Positions 8,730 to 17,254 are shown, counted from the first letter of the stretch. The stretch: DNA of 64,000 nucleotides from CAIVAT01 sp037128705 (GCA_037128705.1 JBAXVX010000008.1:1-64000), one strand, 5' to 3'. The notes: generated by a model from the sequence alone, not told the origin. Program-made: numbers and translations.

Positions 8730-8936
8730 TTAGGCGGCTTTTGCAGTTAATCCGATGGCTTCTGCATACTTCAGGTATGTTTCAACAGAGGCTACCACAA
8801 CCCTTGCTTCAATAGCAAGCAGTTCGATACCAACCAATGATACTCTTACCCATGCGTCAACTACAACACCTTTGTCAAGGATACGGTCGATTACCTCTAC
8901 GAGGCTTGATGACCCGATTGTCTTTTCTACTGCCAT
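8730..8936 (-). CDS. gvpA: Gas vesicle structural protein GvpA
   Basis: 68 residues that match the GvpA family along the whole length: MAVEK start, SSSLVEVIDRILDKG, the hydrophobic VDAWVRVSLVGIELLAIEAR core and a VASVETYLKYAEAIGL end. GvpA is the small amphipathic protein that assembles into the ribbed gas-vesicle wall. The core helix-strand-strand-helix segment is intact, with no sign of decay, and from memory only a few conservative changes separate it from cyanobacterial GvpA. The start at 8936 is set by an AGGAG site. A 361-bp gap containing two hairpins and a possible sigma-54 site lies upstream. No other recognisable gvp assembly gene (F, G, J, K, L, N, S) is in the window, so accessory genes must be elsewhere or absent. 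Confidence 0.97.
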   Translation of the reverse strand: MAVEKTIGSSSLVEVIDRILDKGVVVDAWVRVSLVGIELLAIEARVVVASVETYLKYAEAIGLTAKAA

Positions 8937-8943
8937 TTTTTTA

Positions 8944-8956
8944 ATCTCCTATTTTT
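8944..8956 (-). promoter_or_regulatory. Strong Shine-Dalgarno leader of gvpA
   Basis: AAAAATAGGAGAT (8956-8944), then TAAAAAA and the ATG at 8936. The GvpC-like gene has the same 13 bases and an A-rich spacer one base shorter. This fits very high translation of a shell protein and points to duplication or joint control of the two leaders. Confidence 0.8.
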
Positions 8957-8961
8957 GATTT

Positions 8962-9020
8962 GTAAAAACCGTGCTTTACGTGAGGGACGGTTTACCTCTT
9001 TTCAGGTAGGGCAAGAGGTA
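8962..9020 (-). promoter_or_regulatory. Two hairpins in the gvpA leader
   Basis: In mRNA order, hairpin 1 has perfect 8-base arms, TACCTCTT (9020-9013) and AAGAGGTA (9000-8993), with a 12-base loop. Hairpin 2 follows at once with arms GTAAACCGT/ACGGTTTTTAC (8995-8962) and a two-base bulge; the adenine at the join is shared. They lie just ahead of the ribosome site. They could protect the 5' end of an abundant mRNA or act in attenuation. Their function is not shown by sequence. Confidence 0.5.
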
Positions 9021-9022
9021 AG

Positions 9023-9036
9023 GCAAATAGTGGGCC
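9023..9036 (-). promoter_or_regulatory. Possible sigma-54 (-24/-12) promoter of gvpA
   Basis: On the minus strand CCGGCCC is followed by TTTGCC with exactly ten bases between the GG (9036-9035) and the GC (9024-9023), the invariant spacing of sigma-54 promoters. The -24 part deviates from TGGCAC. No TAnnTTTG housekeeping -7 element was found anywhere in 8957-9297. The rest of that 341-bp gap is AT-rich and holds a small ACGCG/CGCGT stem-loop at 9244-9257. Confidence 0.35.
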
Positions 9037-9297
9037 GGAAATTGATGACCTATGGAGGGAATGAGTAATTTAGGTCAGTTATTTATCTGAAAGTGAATGC
9101 TATAAAAATTAGTATTTTTTTTATTAGTTGAAATTTTACAGATTAGATTGGTAAAGGATTATGGTTTATTCAATAAAATAATCGCGTATAGTACGTGAAA
9201 ATACTTTCCTGGTTTTTTTTGATAAAAGGTGTTATTTTGTATTACGCGAAAACGCGTGCAGTGAAGTTAATTTTTAAGACCAGCCCTAAATTTCATC

Positions 9298-11520
9298 CTA
9301 ACTTTCCCTCATGATCAGTTTAATTTTTGTACCAGACGAACTGTCGCTCGATATTTCGATGGTTCCTTTCATATCCTTAATAATCTGATAACATATCGAT
9401 AATCCGAGACCGGTTCCTTTACCTTCCTCCTTGGTAGTGTAAAAAGGGAGCATGATATTCTGAAGATCATCCTTATTGATGCCGATCCCGTTATCGGTAA
9501 CTTCAACCAATATACGTTGATTTTCGTGCCAGGATCTGATTCCAATAAGCATTTCAACATCTTGCTGTCTGCTTATTTTTTCTATCACCGCGTCTTTGGC
9601 ATTGGCCAGCAGGTTAAGGATGACCTGCTCAAATTTATAGGTGTTGCCAACTATTGGAGGAATTTGTGGTTCGAGTTGAAGATTGAGGCTGATGGCATGG
9701 TGTTTAAATTGTTCCAAAATCATCGAAGAGGCGTTTACGATACTTGAATTGACATTGAAGGCTGTATGTATGTAATCGTCCTGGCTTCTCGAAAAGGCTC
9801 TTATATGATCAATAATGTCCCGGATACGGATTATATTTTCGAAAATTTTGTTTGATTTTATCTTAAGAAATTCAACATCCACCTTTTCAGCTCTGGATGT
9901 CTCAAATAAAATTTTATCCATAACCAAAGAAATGGTATTCAATGGCTGGCCAATCTCATGTGCAATGCCGGCGGCCATTTCTCCCAGGATCGACATGCGG
10001 TCGGAATGGATCTGCTTTGCCTCCATTCTCATGCGTTGAGAGATGTCGCGAACGATGATCATGAATGAAATGGGCGCTCCATTTTGGTCCTGCATGAGTG
10101 TGGAGCTGATTTCGCCGGAAAACAGGGATTGGTTCTTCTTCTTAACTTTCAACCCGGTATATTGTGTAAACCCTTCATTCACTGTCTTTACAAGCAGTTC
10201 ACCGAATATTTCATTCGCTTCTGGTGGAACGAATTGAAAAATATCTTTACCCAGCAGGTCATCTCTGGTATCGACACCAAATAAAGTAAGCCCGATCTCG
10301 GAAACCTCAATAATGATTCCCTTCAGGTCGATTAATAACATCGCATCAGGAGAAGCATTTAACATGGTTTTGTATTTTTCATCGATTACTTTGATGGCCT
10401 GCTCCGCCATTTTACGGTCAGTAATCAGCCGAATGGTACTCGCCACTCCAATCGCTTTCTCATTGATAAAGTATCTCTTTGCAGAATGAGACACCCACCT
10501 TATTGCGCCATGTTCATCAACAATCCGATATTCAAATTCTCTGAGTTCGTTCTCTTCATGATATACCCCATTCCAGGCCAACCTGACCATCTCAACATCA
10601 TCGGGATGAATGATGTCGGGTATTTGAAGTCCGATAAATTTATCAACCGGATATCCGAGAACGGTTTCACATTGCGGACTGACAAAGAGTAAAATGCCAT
10701 TGATATCGGTGAGGGTGGTGAGGTCGCTGCTATTGGAAACAACCGTTTTGAGCAATTCTTCGCTTTTCCGCAGTGAATCCTCCGTCAGTTTGCGCTGGGT
10801 GATATCAACTGCAGTCACCAGGCATCGATTATCCGGTCCGGCTGATATGCCTGCCAGGAGAATACAAATTGGCAATTTGCCATTTAATGAGATAGTTACC
10901 TCGCATGTTTCTTTGGCTTTACCGGAGAATATCCGCGAAAGAAAGAGATTAAAGTCTGTTTTTGTATCATCAGAAACAAAAAAATCAAATTGTAAATTTT
11001 TCAAATACGCGCGTTCCCCGCCTAACATCGCTCCTCCGCACAGGTTTAACTCTAGAATTTTTCCTTCTTTGGAAAGTGTAAAATATCCCGATGGGCTAAA
11101 ATCGTATAATTCAGCATATTTGTCGTTCGCTGCTTTTGCTATCTGCTCATTGGCCCTTTTAAGCTCATCATTCTGTGTTTCCAATTCTACCTGATAGACC
11201 TGGAGTTCATGCGTGAGTTTAGCTGAATAGGCAATTGCAGCACTTAATTCACCTGCTCCTTTTGCCTTCTCTTCATTTTGGAAGGCCAGCTCTTTGTTGG
11301 CAATGAGCAGCTCATCGGCCCGTTTTGTCTTCTCTTCGTTTTGAAAGGCCAGTTCTTTATTGGCAATGATCAGCTCATCAGCCCGCTTTGCTTTCTCTTC
11401 GTTTTGAAAGGCCAGTTCCTCAATAAGTTCCAGAATTTTGGATTCTGCTTTCTTTCTCAGAAGTTCTTCTGCTCTTTGGCGCAGGATTTCGGCTTCGGAT
11501 TTTTTACGTGTGTTTTTCAA
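9298..11520 (-). CDS. Multi-PAS sensor histidine kinase with N-terminal tandem coiled repeats (orphan)
   Basis: 740 residues, soluble. An N-terminal coiled coil has a 21-residue unit repeated almost three times (residues 35-97, ELAFQNEEKAKRADEL...). PAS domains follow at about 136-243, 255-370 and 382-498. HisKA has His521 in AGIAHEIGQPLN, and the ATPase domain has NLLANAKDAV, DNGIGI and GTGLGLS. The N-terminal PAS is the counterpart of the first PAS in the kinase at 2083-4095, and the last PAS plus catalytic core is the counterpart of the kinase at 4494-6731, so this gene looks like a mosaic of its two neighbours. No response regulator accompanies it. It sits directly upstream of the gas-vesicle pair on the same strand, 361 bp away, which makes control of buoyancy a reasonable but untested idea. 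Confidence 0.93.
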   Translation of the reverse strand: MKNTRKKSEAEILRQRAEELLRKKAESKILELIEELAFQNEEKAKRADELIIANKELAFQNEEKTKRADELLIANKELAFQNEEKAKGAGELSAAIAYSAKLTHELQVYQVELETQNDELKRANEQIAKAANDKYAELYDFSPSGYFTLSKEGKILELNLCGGAMLGGERAYLKNLQFDFFVSDDTKTDFNLFLSRIFSGKAKETCEVTISLNGKLPICILLAGISAGPDNRCLVTAVDITQRKLTEDSLRKSEELLKTVVSNSSDLTTLTDINGILLFVSPQCETVLGYPVDKFIGLQIPDIIHPDDVEMVRLAWNGVYHEENELREFEYRIVDEHGAIRWVSHSAKRYFINEKAIGVASTIRLITDRKMAEQAIKVIDEKYKTMLNASPDAMLLIDLKGIIIEVSEIGLTLFGVDTRDDLLGKDIFQFVPPEANEIFGELLVKTVNEGFTQYTGLKVKKKNQSLFSGEISSTLMQDQNGAPISFMIIVRDISQRMRMEAKQIHSDRMSILGEMAAGIAHEIGQPLNTISLVMDKILFETSRAEKVDVEFLKIKSNKIFENIIRIRDIIDHIRAFSRSQDDYIHTAFNVNSSIVNASSMILEQFKHHAISLNLQLEPQIPPIVGNTYKFEQVILNLLANAKDAVIEKISRQQDVEMLIGIRSWHENQRILVEVTDNGIGINKDDLQNIMLPFYTTKEEGKGTGLGLSICYQIIKDMKGTIEISSDSSSGTKIKLIMRES
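11230..11418 (-). repeat. In-frame 63-bp tandem repeats in a kinase coiled coil
   Basis: Three units of 21 codons encode ELAFQNEEK, then a K/R-rich link and ADEL(I/L)IANK. Units 1 and 2 differ at two residues; unit 3 decays at its end. Copy number may change by slippage, which would lengthen or shorten the coiled coil in whole repeats without a frameshift. Confidence 0.85.
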
Positions 11521-11645
11521 GAACTGCCAGTTAGCACTATGACTTTGTTTGCCTTGTTTGGTGATGCGATAGAAGAGAAAAGGGCATGGACTGCCTCCTG
11601 TTTTCGTATAGGTTTAACAACGATGAATGACGTTGTAAACTTATA

Positions 11646-11653
11646 CAAATATA
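11646..11653 (-). promoter_or_regulatory. -7 element ahead of the kinase at 9298-11520
   Basis: TATATTTG on the minus strand matches TAnnTTTG fully. Start of transcription near 11639 would give a leader of about 120 nt. No TTTG is present at the -33 position, so this is a partial promoter call. The remainder of 11521-11809 shows nothing else. Confidence 0.35.
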
Positions 11654-11809
11654 GGCAGTTTTACTGTTTTGATTCGGATGGTGAAAAGCCATTTCAATAA
11701 GAATGGAGATGGGAAGGACTTTGTTAAGAGATATTTATGTGTGGCATTTGTGATAAAAATACGACTTAAAAATGGGAGGTGCTCAATTGCGATTGATTGC
11801 CGCTTCAGT

Positions 11810-12487
11810 CTATTTTTCTTCAAGAAATGTAACGATTCCGCTGTCGAGGTTATAATAGGCACCCACAACCACCACTTCACCGCTGTCGACAAGGTGTTTC
11901 AGCAACGGTTCAGATGTTTGCAAGGCAACAACACTGTTCATGATGTTGGCCCGGCAGGTAGCCTCGGCATCCTGTCCTATGGTAGCTTTTACTGCCGGCT
12001 GGATAGCAGCAACGATCGAATTGATATGACCCGGGGCGACCACTGTATCGCGTGCGGCGGCAATCGCGCCGCAGTGCTGATGCCCGAGCACCACAATCAG
12101 CGATACATGAAGGTGTTCAACGGCATATTCCGTGCTGCCGGTTGTTATGTCATCAAGGATATTACCGGCCTCCCTTTCAACGAAGAGATCACCCAACCCC
12201 TGGTCAAAGAGGATCTCAGGACTTGTCCGCGAATCAGAACATCCCAGGATGACTGCAAACGGATGCTGGCCTTTGGCAATTTCCTTGCGCCGGTCATCAT
12301 TTTGACGGAGATGCAATGCCTTCCCGGAAACGAAACGGAGGTTTCCTTCAATAAGTAATCGCTTCGCCTCTCCGGGTGTCATTTTCTCCACAGGCCGGTC
12401 CTGCCCTGAAACAAGATTGAACCCGTTGAAACAGGGCATGAGAAAACAGGCAAGGATTAAAGGGGTGAGTTTTTTTATGATCTTCAT
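11810..12487 (-). CDS. Exported beta-class carbonic anhydrase
   Basis: 225 residues. Catalyses CO2 + H2O to bicarbonate and a proton. The beta-class zinc site is complete: Cys83 with the Asp85/Arg87 dyad in GCSDSR, then His136 and Cys139 in GHQHCGA. Residues 1-28 form a typical Sec signal peptide (KK, then a Leu/Ile-rich core ending SGQ), so the enzyme acts in the periplasm, whereas most beta enzymes are cytoplasmic. The usual VRNAG segment reads VEREAG here. The gene starts 10 bp after the stop of the secreted protein at 12498-13451 and is probably in its operon. A periplasmic anhydrase may help bicarbonate uptake or pH control; that role is inferred. Confidence 0.93.
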   Translation of the reverse strand: MKIIKKLTPLILACFLMPCFNGFNLVSGQDRPVEKMTPGEAKRLLIEGNLRFVSGKALHLRQNDDRRKEIAKGQHPFAVILGCSDSRTSPEILFDQGLGDLFVEREAGNILDDITTGSTEYAVEHLHVSLIVVLGHQHCGAIAAARDTVVAPGHINSIVAAIQPAVKATIGQDAEATCRANIMNSVVALQTSEPLLKHLVDSGEVVVVGAYYNLDSGIVTFLEEK

Positions 12488-12497
12488 ACATTGAGTG

Positions 12498-13451
12498 TTA
12501 CAGGCCTGGTTTAGTTAAATTAATTAAAATGGAATTATTATTTAAGCAGGATCCCAATTCAGCAAAAGAAATTTCTATCGAAATAGTTAAATCCATGGCC
12601 TCGATCGCATGGGGGAACGCAAAATAACCATCTATCTTTATATAAATAAACCCATTCCTGATGTAGTAGTTATCAAAAACGCTTTCTTGTATTTCTGACA
12701 CCAGAAAAGCATCTTCATAGGTTTTCTTGTCCCCAAAGGCATCAATCCATTCCTGAACTTTATAATTTTTCCGGGCGGCATCCAGCTCCTTTTGAATGCG
12801 TGTTTTTATTTTGTTTTTCAGTTGAGGCAATTTTCCAGGATCAATCTCTTTCAATAAAGCAATTTCTTTATTGCTGATCAAATCGAACGAGTGATGAATT
12901 GTTCCTGTTGACAAGTAGGGACCCATGTATTCCCAGTCAAAATACAGGCTGACGATACATTTCTCAGCGAAATTATAGCCCACCTTGGGCTTTTTACCGG
13001 CATCATCTGCATATTCCTTTAATTCATCAGCCAAGGTATTCCCTTGTGTCAGAATTAATTTGTCGGCACCTGGAATTTTAGCACAAGTTTTAAAGGATGG
13101 ATTGACTTTGTATAATTTCACCGACAGCAGTTTATTGCTGTTCGGCTTTCTCCAGTTTCCCGTCATACTGTCTTTGAAATTCTCACAGGTGAAAATACCG
13201 GTAATTAAACCATCCCTGTTCTTTTCATTCATGAGTACATGACTGCCATTCATTGATCCTGATATGGATATCGTGTCTCCGTTTTTTTTGTAGAAGTACG
13301 ATCCAACAAGGGATGAATCGGTTGTTCCTGCGCTCAAATTAAACCATACCGGCATATTATCTGAAATATATCCTTCATAGGATTGGCTTTTAAGCAGCTC
13401 AGGATATCCGATGACTAAAAAAAATGCAAGGAGCAAAGTTTTATTTGTCAT
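12498..13451 (-). CDS. Secreted protein of unknown function
   Basis: 317 residues from the ATG at 13451, chosen because a signal peptide (MTNKTLLLAFFLVIGY to LKSQS) begins there; the 79 codons upstream in the same frame look non-coding. The mature protein is rich in beta-prone stretches with aromatic residues. Its late region (residues 200-317: a run with ISNKEIALLKEID, LKNKIKTRIQKEL and a C-terminal FPHAIEAMDLTISIEI) resembles the DUF3298/RsiV-like fold of secreted proteins, but only loosely. It shares an operon with the downstream carbonic anhydrase and is divergent from the T9SS propeller gene. Exported location is well supported; function is not known. Confidence 0.75.
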   Translation of the reverse strand: MTNKTLLLAFFLVIGYPELLKSQSYEGYISDNMPVWFNLSAGTTDSSLVGSYFYKKNGDTISISGSMNGSHVLMNEKNRDGLITGIFTCENFKDSMTGNWRKPNSNKLLSVKLYKVNPSFKTCAKIPGADKLILTQGNTLADELKEYADDAGKKPKVGYNFAEKCIVSLYFDWEYMGPYLSTGTIHHSFDLISNKEIALLKEIDPGKLPQLKNKIKTRIQKELDAARKNYKVQEWIDAFGDKKTYEDAFLVSEIQESVFDNYYIRNGFIYIKIDGYFAFPHAIEAMDLTISIEISFAELGSCLNNNSILINLTKPGL

Positions 13452-13656
13452 TCTATTTGATTTTACTGACATTCCAAAGTATAAAAATAGGTAAAATTGG
13501 TCATCTTTTCGGGGAATGCGAATAAAAGAGGAAAATTGCCCCCGGGATGATAGGGATCCATTGCGTAAAAAATGCCAGGCGTTTATTAAATTATCCCGAG
13601 TGGGGAGGCATATACTTCTTATTTGGTTAATTTTACCCGACGAAAAATCGAACACC

Positions 13657-15513
13657 ATGAAAAGAAAGCTCACTTTTTTACTCGCCATCAGTCTTTGTTT
13701 AACATCGGCAGCGCAGATTCACCCCCATTTCACCAAGGGAAAGAATTATCATGTTAAATCTGTTTTCACCAGGCCAATTCCGGATAATATCCGGATCGGT
13801 ACCAGGCAACCGAATGAAACAGTGCTCAGCAAATCTGTGCTTTCGGATGCATCAACCATGCAAACCTTCTATGATACGCAATCAAATCGCAGTACATCTG
13901 AGAAGGTATACATGTATCCTGACGGGACCATCGGGGTGTGTGGAACGATGGCACATGATACCAATTTTACTGATCGTGGAACCGGTTATAATTTTTTCAA
14001 TGGAACTGAATGGGGGCCGGCTCCGGCGGCAAGAACGGAATCGGTAAGAACCGGTTGGCCCTGTATTGCTCCATGCGGAACCGGGGAAATTACGGTCGCA
14101 CACAGGGGAGGATATGGACTGGTGTTCATGAAACGCGCCACCAGGGGAACCGGAACCTGGACAGAGAGTGTAATTGAACCGCCGGCCGGGGTTGCAGGTT
14201 TGTTTTATCCCAGAATGGTCACCAGTGGTGTCAACCGTGAAACAGTTCATGTGATTTGCAATACTGCCGATACAATAGCCGGGGGGACAATCTACAACGG
14301 TCTCGATGGTGCACTGATCTATAATCGTTCACTCGATGGCGGCCTTTCGTGGGAGGGATGGAGACAGCTTGATGGATTGACATCGGCAAATTATAAAAAT
14401 TTCGACAATGATGCAAATGTTTTTGCGGAACCTAAAGGTGATACCATTGCCTTTGTTTACGGCGGAGAATGGCAGGACCTTGGATACCTGAAGTCAACTG
14501 ATAACGGCGCTACCTGGACCAGGTCGCTTGTTTGGGAAAATCCATGGGTTCTCTACAATGGTCCTTTCCCGACTGAGGAGTTCTATACTACGGATGGAAA
14601 TGTTGCCGCGGCACTCGACAAAAACGGGAACCTTCACATTGTGGCCGGATTGTCGCGGACCTCCAAAGAATCGAATATGGGGATAATCCCTTATCTCTGG
14701 GCAGACGGTTTGCTTTACTGGAATGAAACCATGCCGAAATGGAATACAGTTCTGGACCCGGACACACTTTATACGAATGGGAACATCATTGGATGGGTGC
14801 AGGATACAACTGTGTTTAATGCCGACAGCACCGCTCTGGCATTTTATGGGAGCGGCATGAGCAGCCAGCCCTCCATGGTGATCGACGACCTCAATCGAAT
14901 CTTCGTGGTCTGGTCGGGTGTTACAAACAACCGTGATAAAGAAAATCACCTTTACAGGCGAATCTTTGCACGGGTTTCTACGACCGGGGGTTCCACATGG
15001 GGCGATACCATCGTACCGCTCACTGACGGACCAGAATATGAATTTACTGAAGCTGTATATTCATCGATTTCGCCCAATTCGAACGATAATTTGCAGATCG
15101 TCATTGAAACAGATTCTTTAGCCGGCACTTATGCCTGGACCCTTGTCGGGCACCCAAGTCAACCTAACTTTACCACCAATGATATCACATTTCTGAACCC
15201 GACCAAGGCCAGCATCCTTTATCCCCATACAGGGATTGAGGAGAAGCAGGTACATGTCCTCACAGCCAGATTGTGTCCCAATCCTGTAAAGGACCAGGGA
15301 AACCTCAATCTTTTTTTACAGGAAGGCGGGAATTTAACCCTTGAGGTGACAAATATTTTTGGCCAGAAGGTGATGTCGGCCGACAAAGGATTTTTCGACA
15401 TTGGAAATCACCAGGTGACCGTTGATGTCCATGGTTTACAATCCGGATTGTATTTTTACACCCTGCATCTGAACGGGCAGGAATACACAGGTAAAATGGT
15501 GGTGAACAGGTAA
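13657..15513 (+). CDS. Secreted beta-propeller protein with T9SS sorting domain
   Basis: 618 residues from the ATG at 13657, where a clear signal peptide begins (MKRKLTFLLAISLCLTSAAQ). The frame is open 141 bp further upstream but that part is not protein-like. The middle holds several sialidase-type Asp-box-like turns (SLDGGLSWEGW, STDNGATWTRS, STTGGSTWGD), the hallmark of BNR-type beta-propellers. Sialidase catalytic residues could not be assigned. The last 80 residues are a type A T9SS C-terminal domain: CPNPV, a central GQKV turn, LQSGLYFYTL and a final GKMVVNR. The protein should cross the outer membrane and be attached to the surface or released. A TAATTTTAC element at 13628-13636 may be its -7 box. 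The ligand or substrate is unknown. Confidence 0.88.
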   Translation: MKRKLTFLLAISLCLTSAAQIHPHFTKGKNYHVKSVFTRPIPDNIRIGTRQPNETVLSKSVLSDASTMQTFYDTQSNRSTSEKVYMYPDGTIGVCGTMAHDTNFTDRGTGYNFFNGTEWGPAPAARTESVRTGWPCIAPCGTGEITVAHRGGYGLVFMKRATRGTGTWTESVIEPPAGVAGLFYPRMVTSGVNRETVHVICNTADTIAGGTIYNGLDGALIYNRSLDGGLSWEGWRQLDGLTSANYKNFDNDANVFAEPKGDTIAFVYGGEWQDLGYLKSTDNGATWTRSLVWENPWVLYNGPFPTEEFYTTDGNVAAALDKNGNLHIVAGLSRTSKESNMGIIPYLWADGLLYWNETMPKWNTVLDPDTLYTNGNIIGWVQDTTVFNADSTALAFYGSGMSSQPSMVIDDLNRIFVVWSGVTNNRDKENHLYRRIFARVSTTGGSTWGDTIVPLTDGPEYEFTEAVYSSISPNSNDNLQIVIETDSLAGTYAWTLVGHPSQPNFTTNDITFLNPTKASILYPHTGIEEKQVHVLTARLCPNPVKDQGNLNLFLQEGGNLTLEVTNIFGQKVMSADKGFFDIGNHQVTVDVHGLQSGLYFYTLHLNGQEYTGKMVVNR

Positions 15514-15553
15514 GCGTAAATTTACCTGCTGAAAATTTGATGTTTTCCGGCGG

Positions 15554-17215
15554 CTATTTTTGCTGTGACTGGCGGAATGAATTTCCCAGCCGATCAAGTC
15601 CGGCGGAGCAATCGCGGCCTGGAATGCATGCTTCGATCAAAAATAGTTTATCCTTCTCACTGATTGCAGTTTTCATGGCCTGTTCCAATTCTTCCTCGGT
15701 CGTAACTTTGATCCCGGTCGCGAAGTTCCCTTTGTCAAACATCCCGGGCAACTGTGCATACTGCCACATCTGGATATCATTATAGGGCCCATCCTTATGG
15801 AGGTAACGTTCGATGAGATAGCCATCGTTGTTAATGATCACAATCACAGCCGGGCAACGTTCCCTGATCAGTGTTGAGACCTCCTGTGCGGTCATCTGGA
15901 AGGCGCCGTCGCCGGAAAGGACAAACGGCCGTTTCCCGGGTCGGGCGAGGGCCACGCCCAGGGCCGCAGGTGTGCAGAACCCGATGGAACAATAGTAAGC
16001 CTGGACAATGAAGTTCTCAGCTTCTTCGATATGGAATTCAGGAGTTGCACAAAAAGCATCCCCGGGTTCCGAAAGAAGGATCATTTGGTCATCGAGATGG
16101 TAGTTCAGGCATTCGTATAATCGGATGGCAGTGAGGGTGCGTGAAGGCTCGGGTATAAAAGGTTGCTTCGGACGATACGATTCGGCCGGGTGGGAATGCA
16201 GGTATGAACGTGGCTGAACAACCAGGGTCAGTTCACGGATAAAATCGCCAAGCTGAACCTGGTGATAAAAATGGCTGCCGATCCGAACCTCGCCTCCGCC
16301 AACAGTGATCATTCGACGGTTGTCGAGGTTGAGGCTGAACAATCCTGTATCCAGATCCGTCATCCAGGCGCCGAGTGACAGGAGGCAGTCGGATTGTTCG
16401 ATCTGGAGCCGAACTTTTTCCTTGCTCCATCCGCCCTGATAAATACCGGTGAATTGTGGGTGAAGTTCAGGTAATACCGATTTGCTGCTAAGCATGGTGG
16501 CAAATGGAACCTCGGTTGTTTCAATCAACTGAAGCGCTTCCTTTCCAAGACCGAACCTGAGCAGTTCGATGCCGGCAAGCATAATGGGACTGGAGGATTT
16601 GTTTATTAATTCGGCGGCCTCCCTTACTGATTCTGACAGGCTCTCGGGGTTGGATTTTAACGGAACAAACGTAAGGGGTTCCTTTGGTTCGCGGCAGGGG
16701 GCGTGTGTTATATCAGCCGGAAGTTCCAGATAAACGGGCAGCTTATGTGCCATGCAATTCCGGATCACGCGGTCGATTTCTTCGGGGGCGGTATTGGGGT
16801 CAGCCAAAAGGGCAGCATCTGCCGTGATAGTTTTAAAGATGTCGAGCTGCAGGTAGTAATTTGCCACGAGATGATGCACCAGGGCACCAGCTTCCCTGCG
16901 CCGGGCCGGGGGAGCTCCGTTGATGATGATTACAGGAACATGTTCTGCATAGGCTCCTGCCACTGCATTTATAATGCTCAGTCCTCCAACACCATAGGTT
17001 ACAACTGCAGCTCCGATTCCGTTCAAACGGGCATAACCGTCGGCTGCATAACCAGCGTTCAACTCATTGCAGTTCCCAACCCACTGGATTGGACTTTCAA
17101 CTACATCATCAAGGAAATCGAGGTTGTAATCGCCGGGCACTCCGAAAAGATGTTTAATACCAATCTCCTGAAGCCGTTGGAGTAGGTAAAGAGAAACAGT
17201 GTAGTTTTTGCTCAT
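15554..17215 (-). CDS. Thiamine-diphosphate 2-oxoacid decarboxylase (pyruvate/indolepyruvate type)
   Basis: 553 residues, the normal size. Non-oxidative decarboxylation of a 2-oxoacid (pyruvate, phenylpyruvate, indolepyruvate or a branched-chain oxoacid) to an aldehyde. Catalytic residues are all present: Glu51 in NCNELNAGYAADGYAR for cofactor activation, the His114-His115 pair (LVHHLVAN), the ThDP/Mg motif GDGAFQ (435-440) ending in NND (462-464), and Glu469 in GYLIERYLHKDGPYNDI, a segment very like that of bacterial pyruvate decarboxylases. It is convergent with the T9SS propeller gene (40-bp gap) and has a TAnnTTTG -7 element upstream. No alcohol dehydrogenase is adjacent. The exact substrate cannot be fixed by reading alone. 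Confidence 0.92.
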   Translation of the reverse strand: MSKNYTVSLYLLQRLQEIGIKHLFGVPGDYNLDFLDDVVESPIQWVGNCNELNAGYAADGYARLNGIGAAVVTYGVGGLSIINAVAGAYAEHVPVIIINGAPPARRREAGALVHHLVANYYLQLDIFKTITADAALLADPNTAPEEIDRVIRNCMAHKLPVYLELPADITHAPCREPKEPLTFVPLKSNPESLSESVREAAELINKSSSPIMLAGIELLRFGLGKEALQLIETTEVPFATMLSSKSVLPELHPQFTGIYQGGWSKEKVRLQIEQSDCLLSLGAWMTDLDTGLFSLNLDNRRMITVGGGEVRIGSHFYHQVQLGDFIRELTLVVQPRSYLHSHPAESYRPKQPFIPEPSRTLTAIRLYECLNYHLDDQMILLSEPGDAFCATPEFHIEEAENFIVQAYYCSIGFCTPAALGVALARPGKRPFVLSGDGAFQMTAQEVSTLIRERCPAVIVIINNDGYLIERYLHKDGPYNDIQMWQYAQLPGMFDKGNFATGIKVTTEEELEQAMKTAISEKDKLFLIEACIPGRDCSAGLDRLGNSFRQSQQK

Positions 17216-17246
17216 AGTTTGTGACTTTATAAAACGTTTTAATGTT

Positions 17247-17254
17247 CAAATTTA
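17247..17254 (-). promoter_or_regulatory. -7 element of the decarboxylase gene
   Basis: TAAATTTG (minus strand) fully matches TAnnTTTG and would give a leader of about 25 nt before the ATG at 17215. The -33 box is not evident. Confidence 0.45.

Noticed and set aside
13452..13688. 79-residue extension of the secreted protein
   Set aside because: The signal peptide starts at 13451 and the extension runs into the divergent gene's upstream region.
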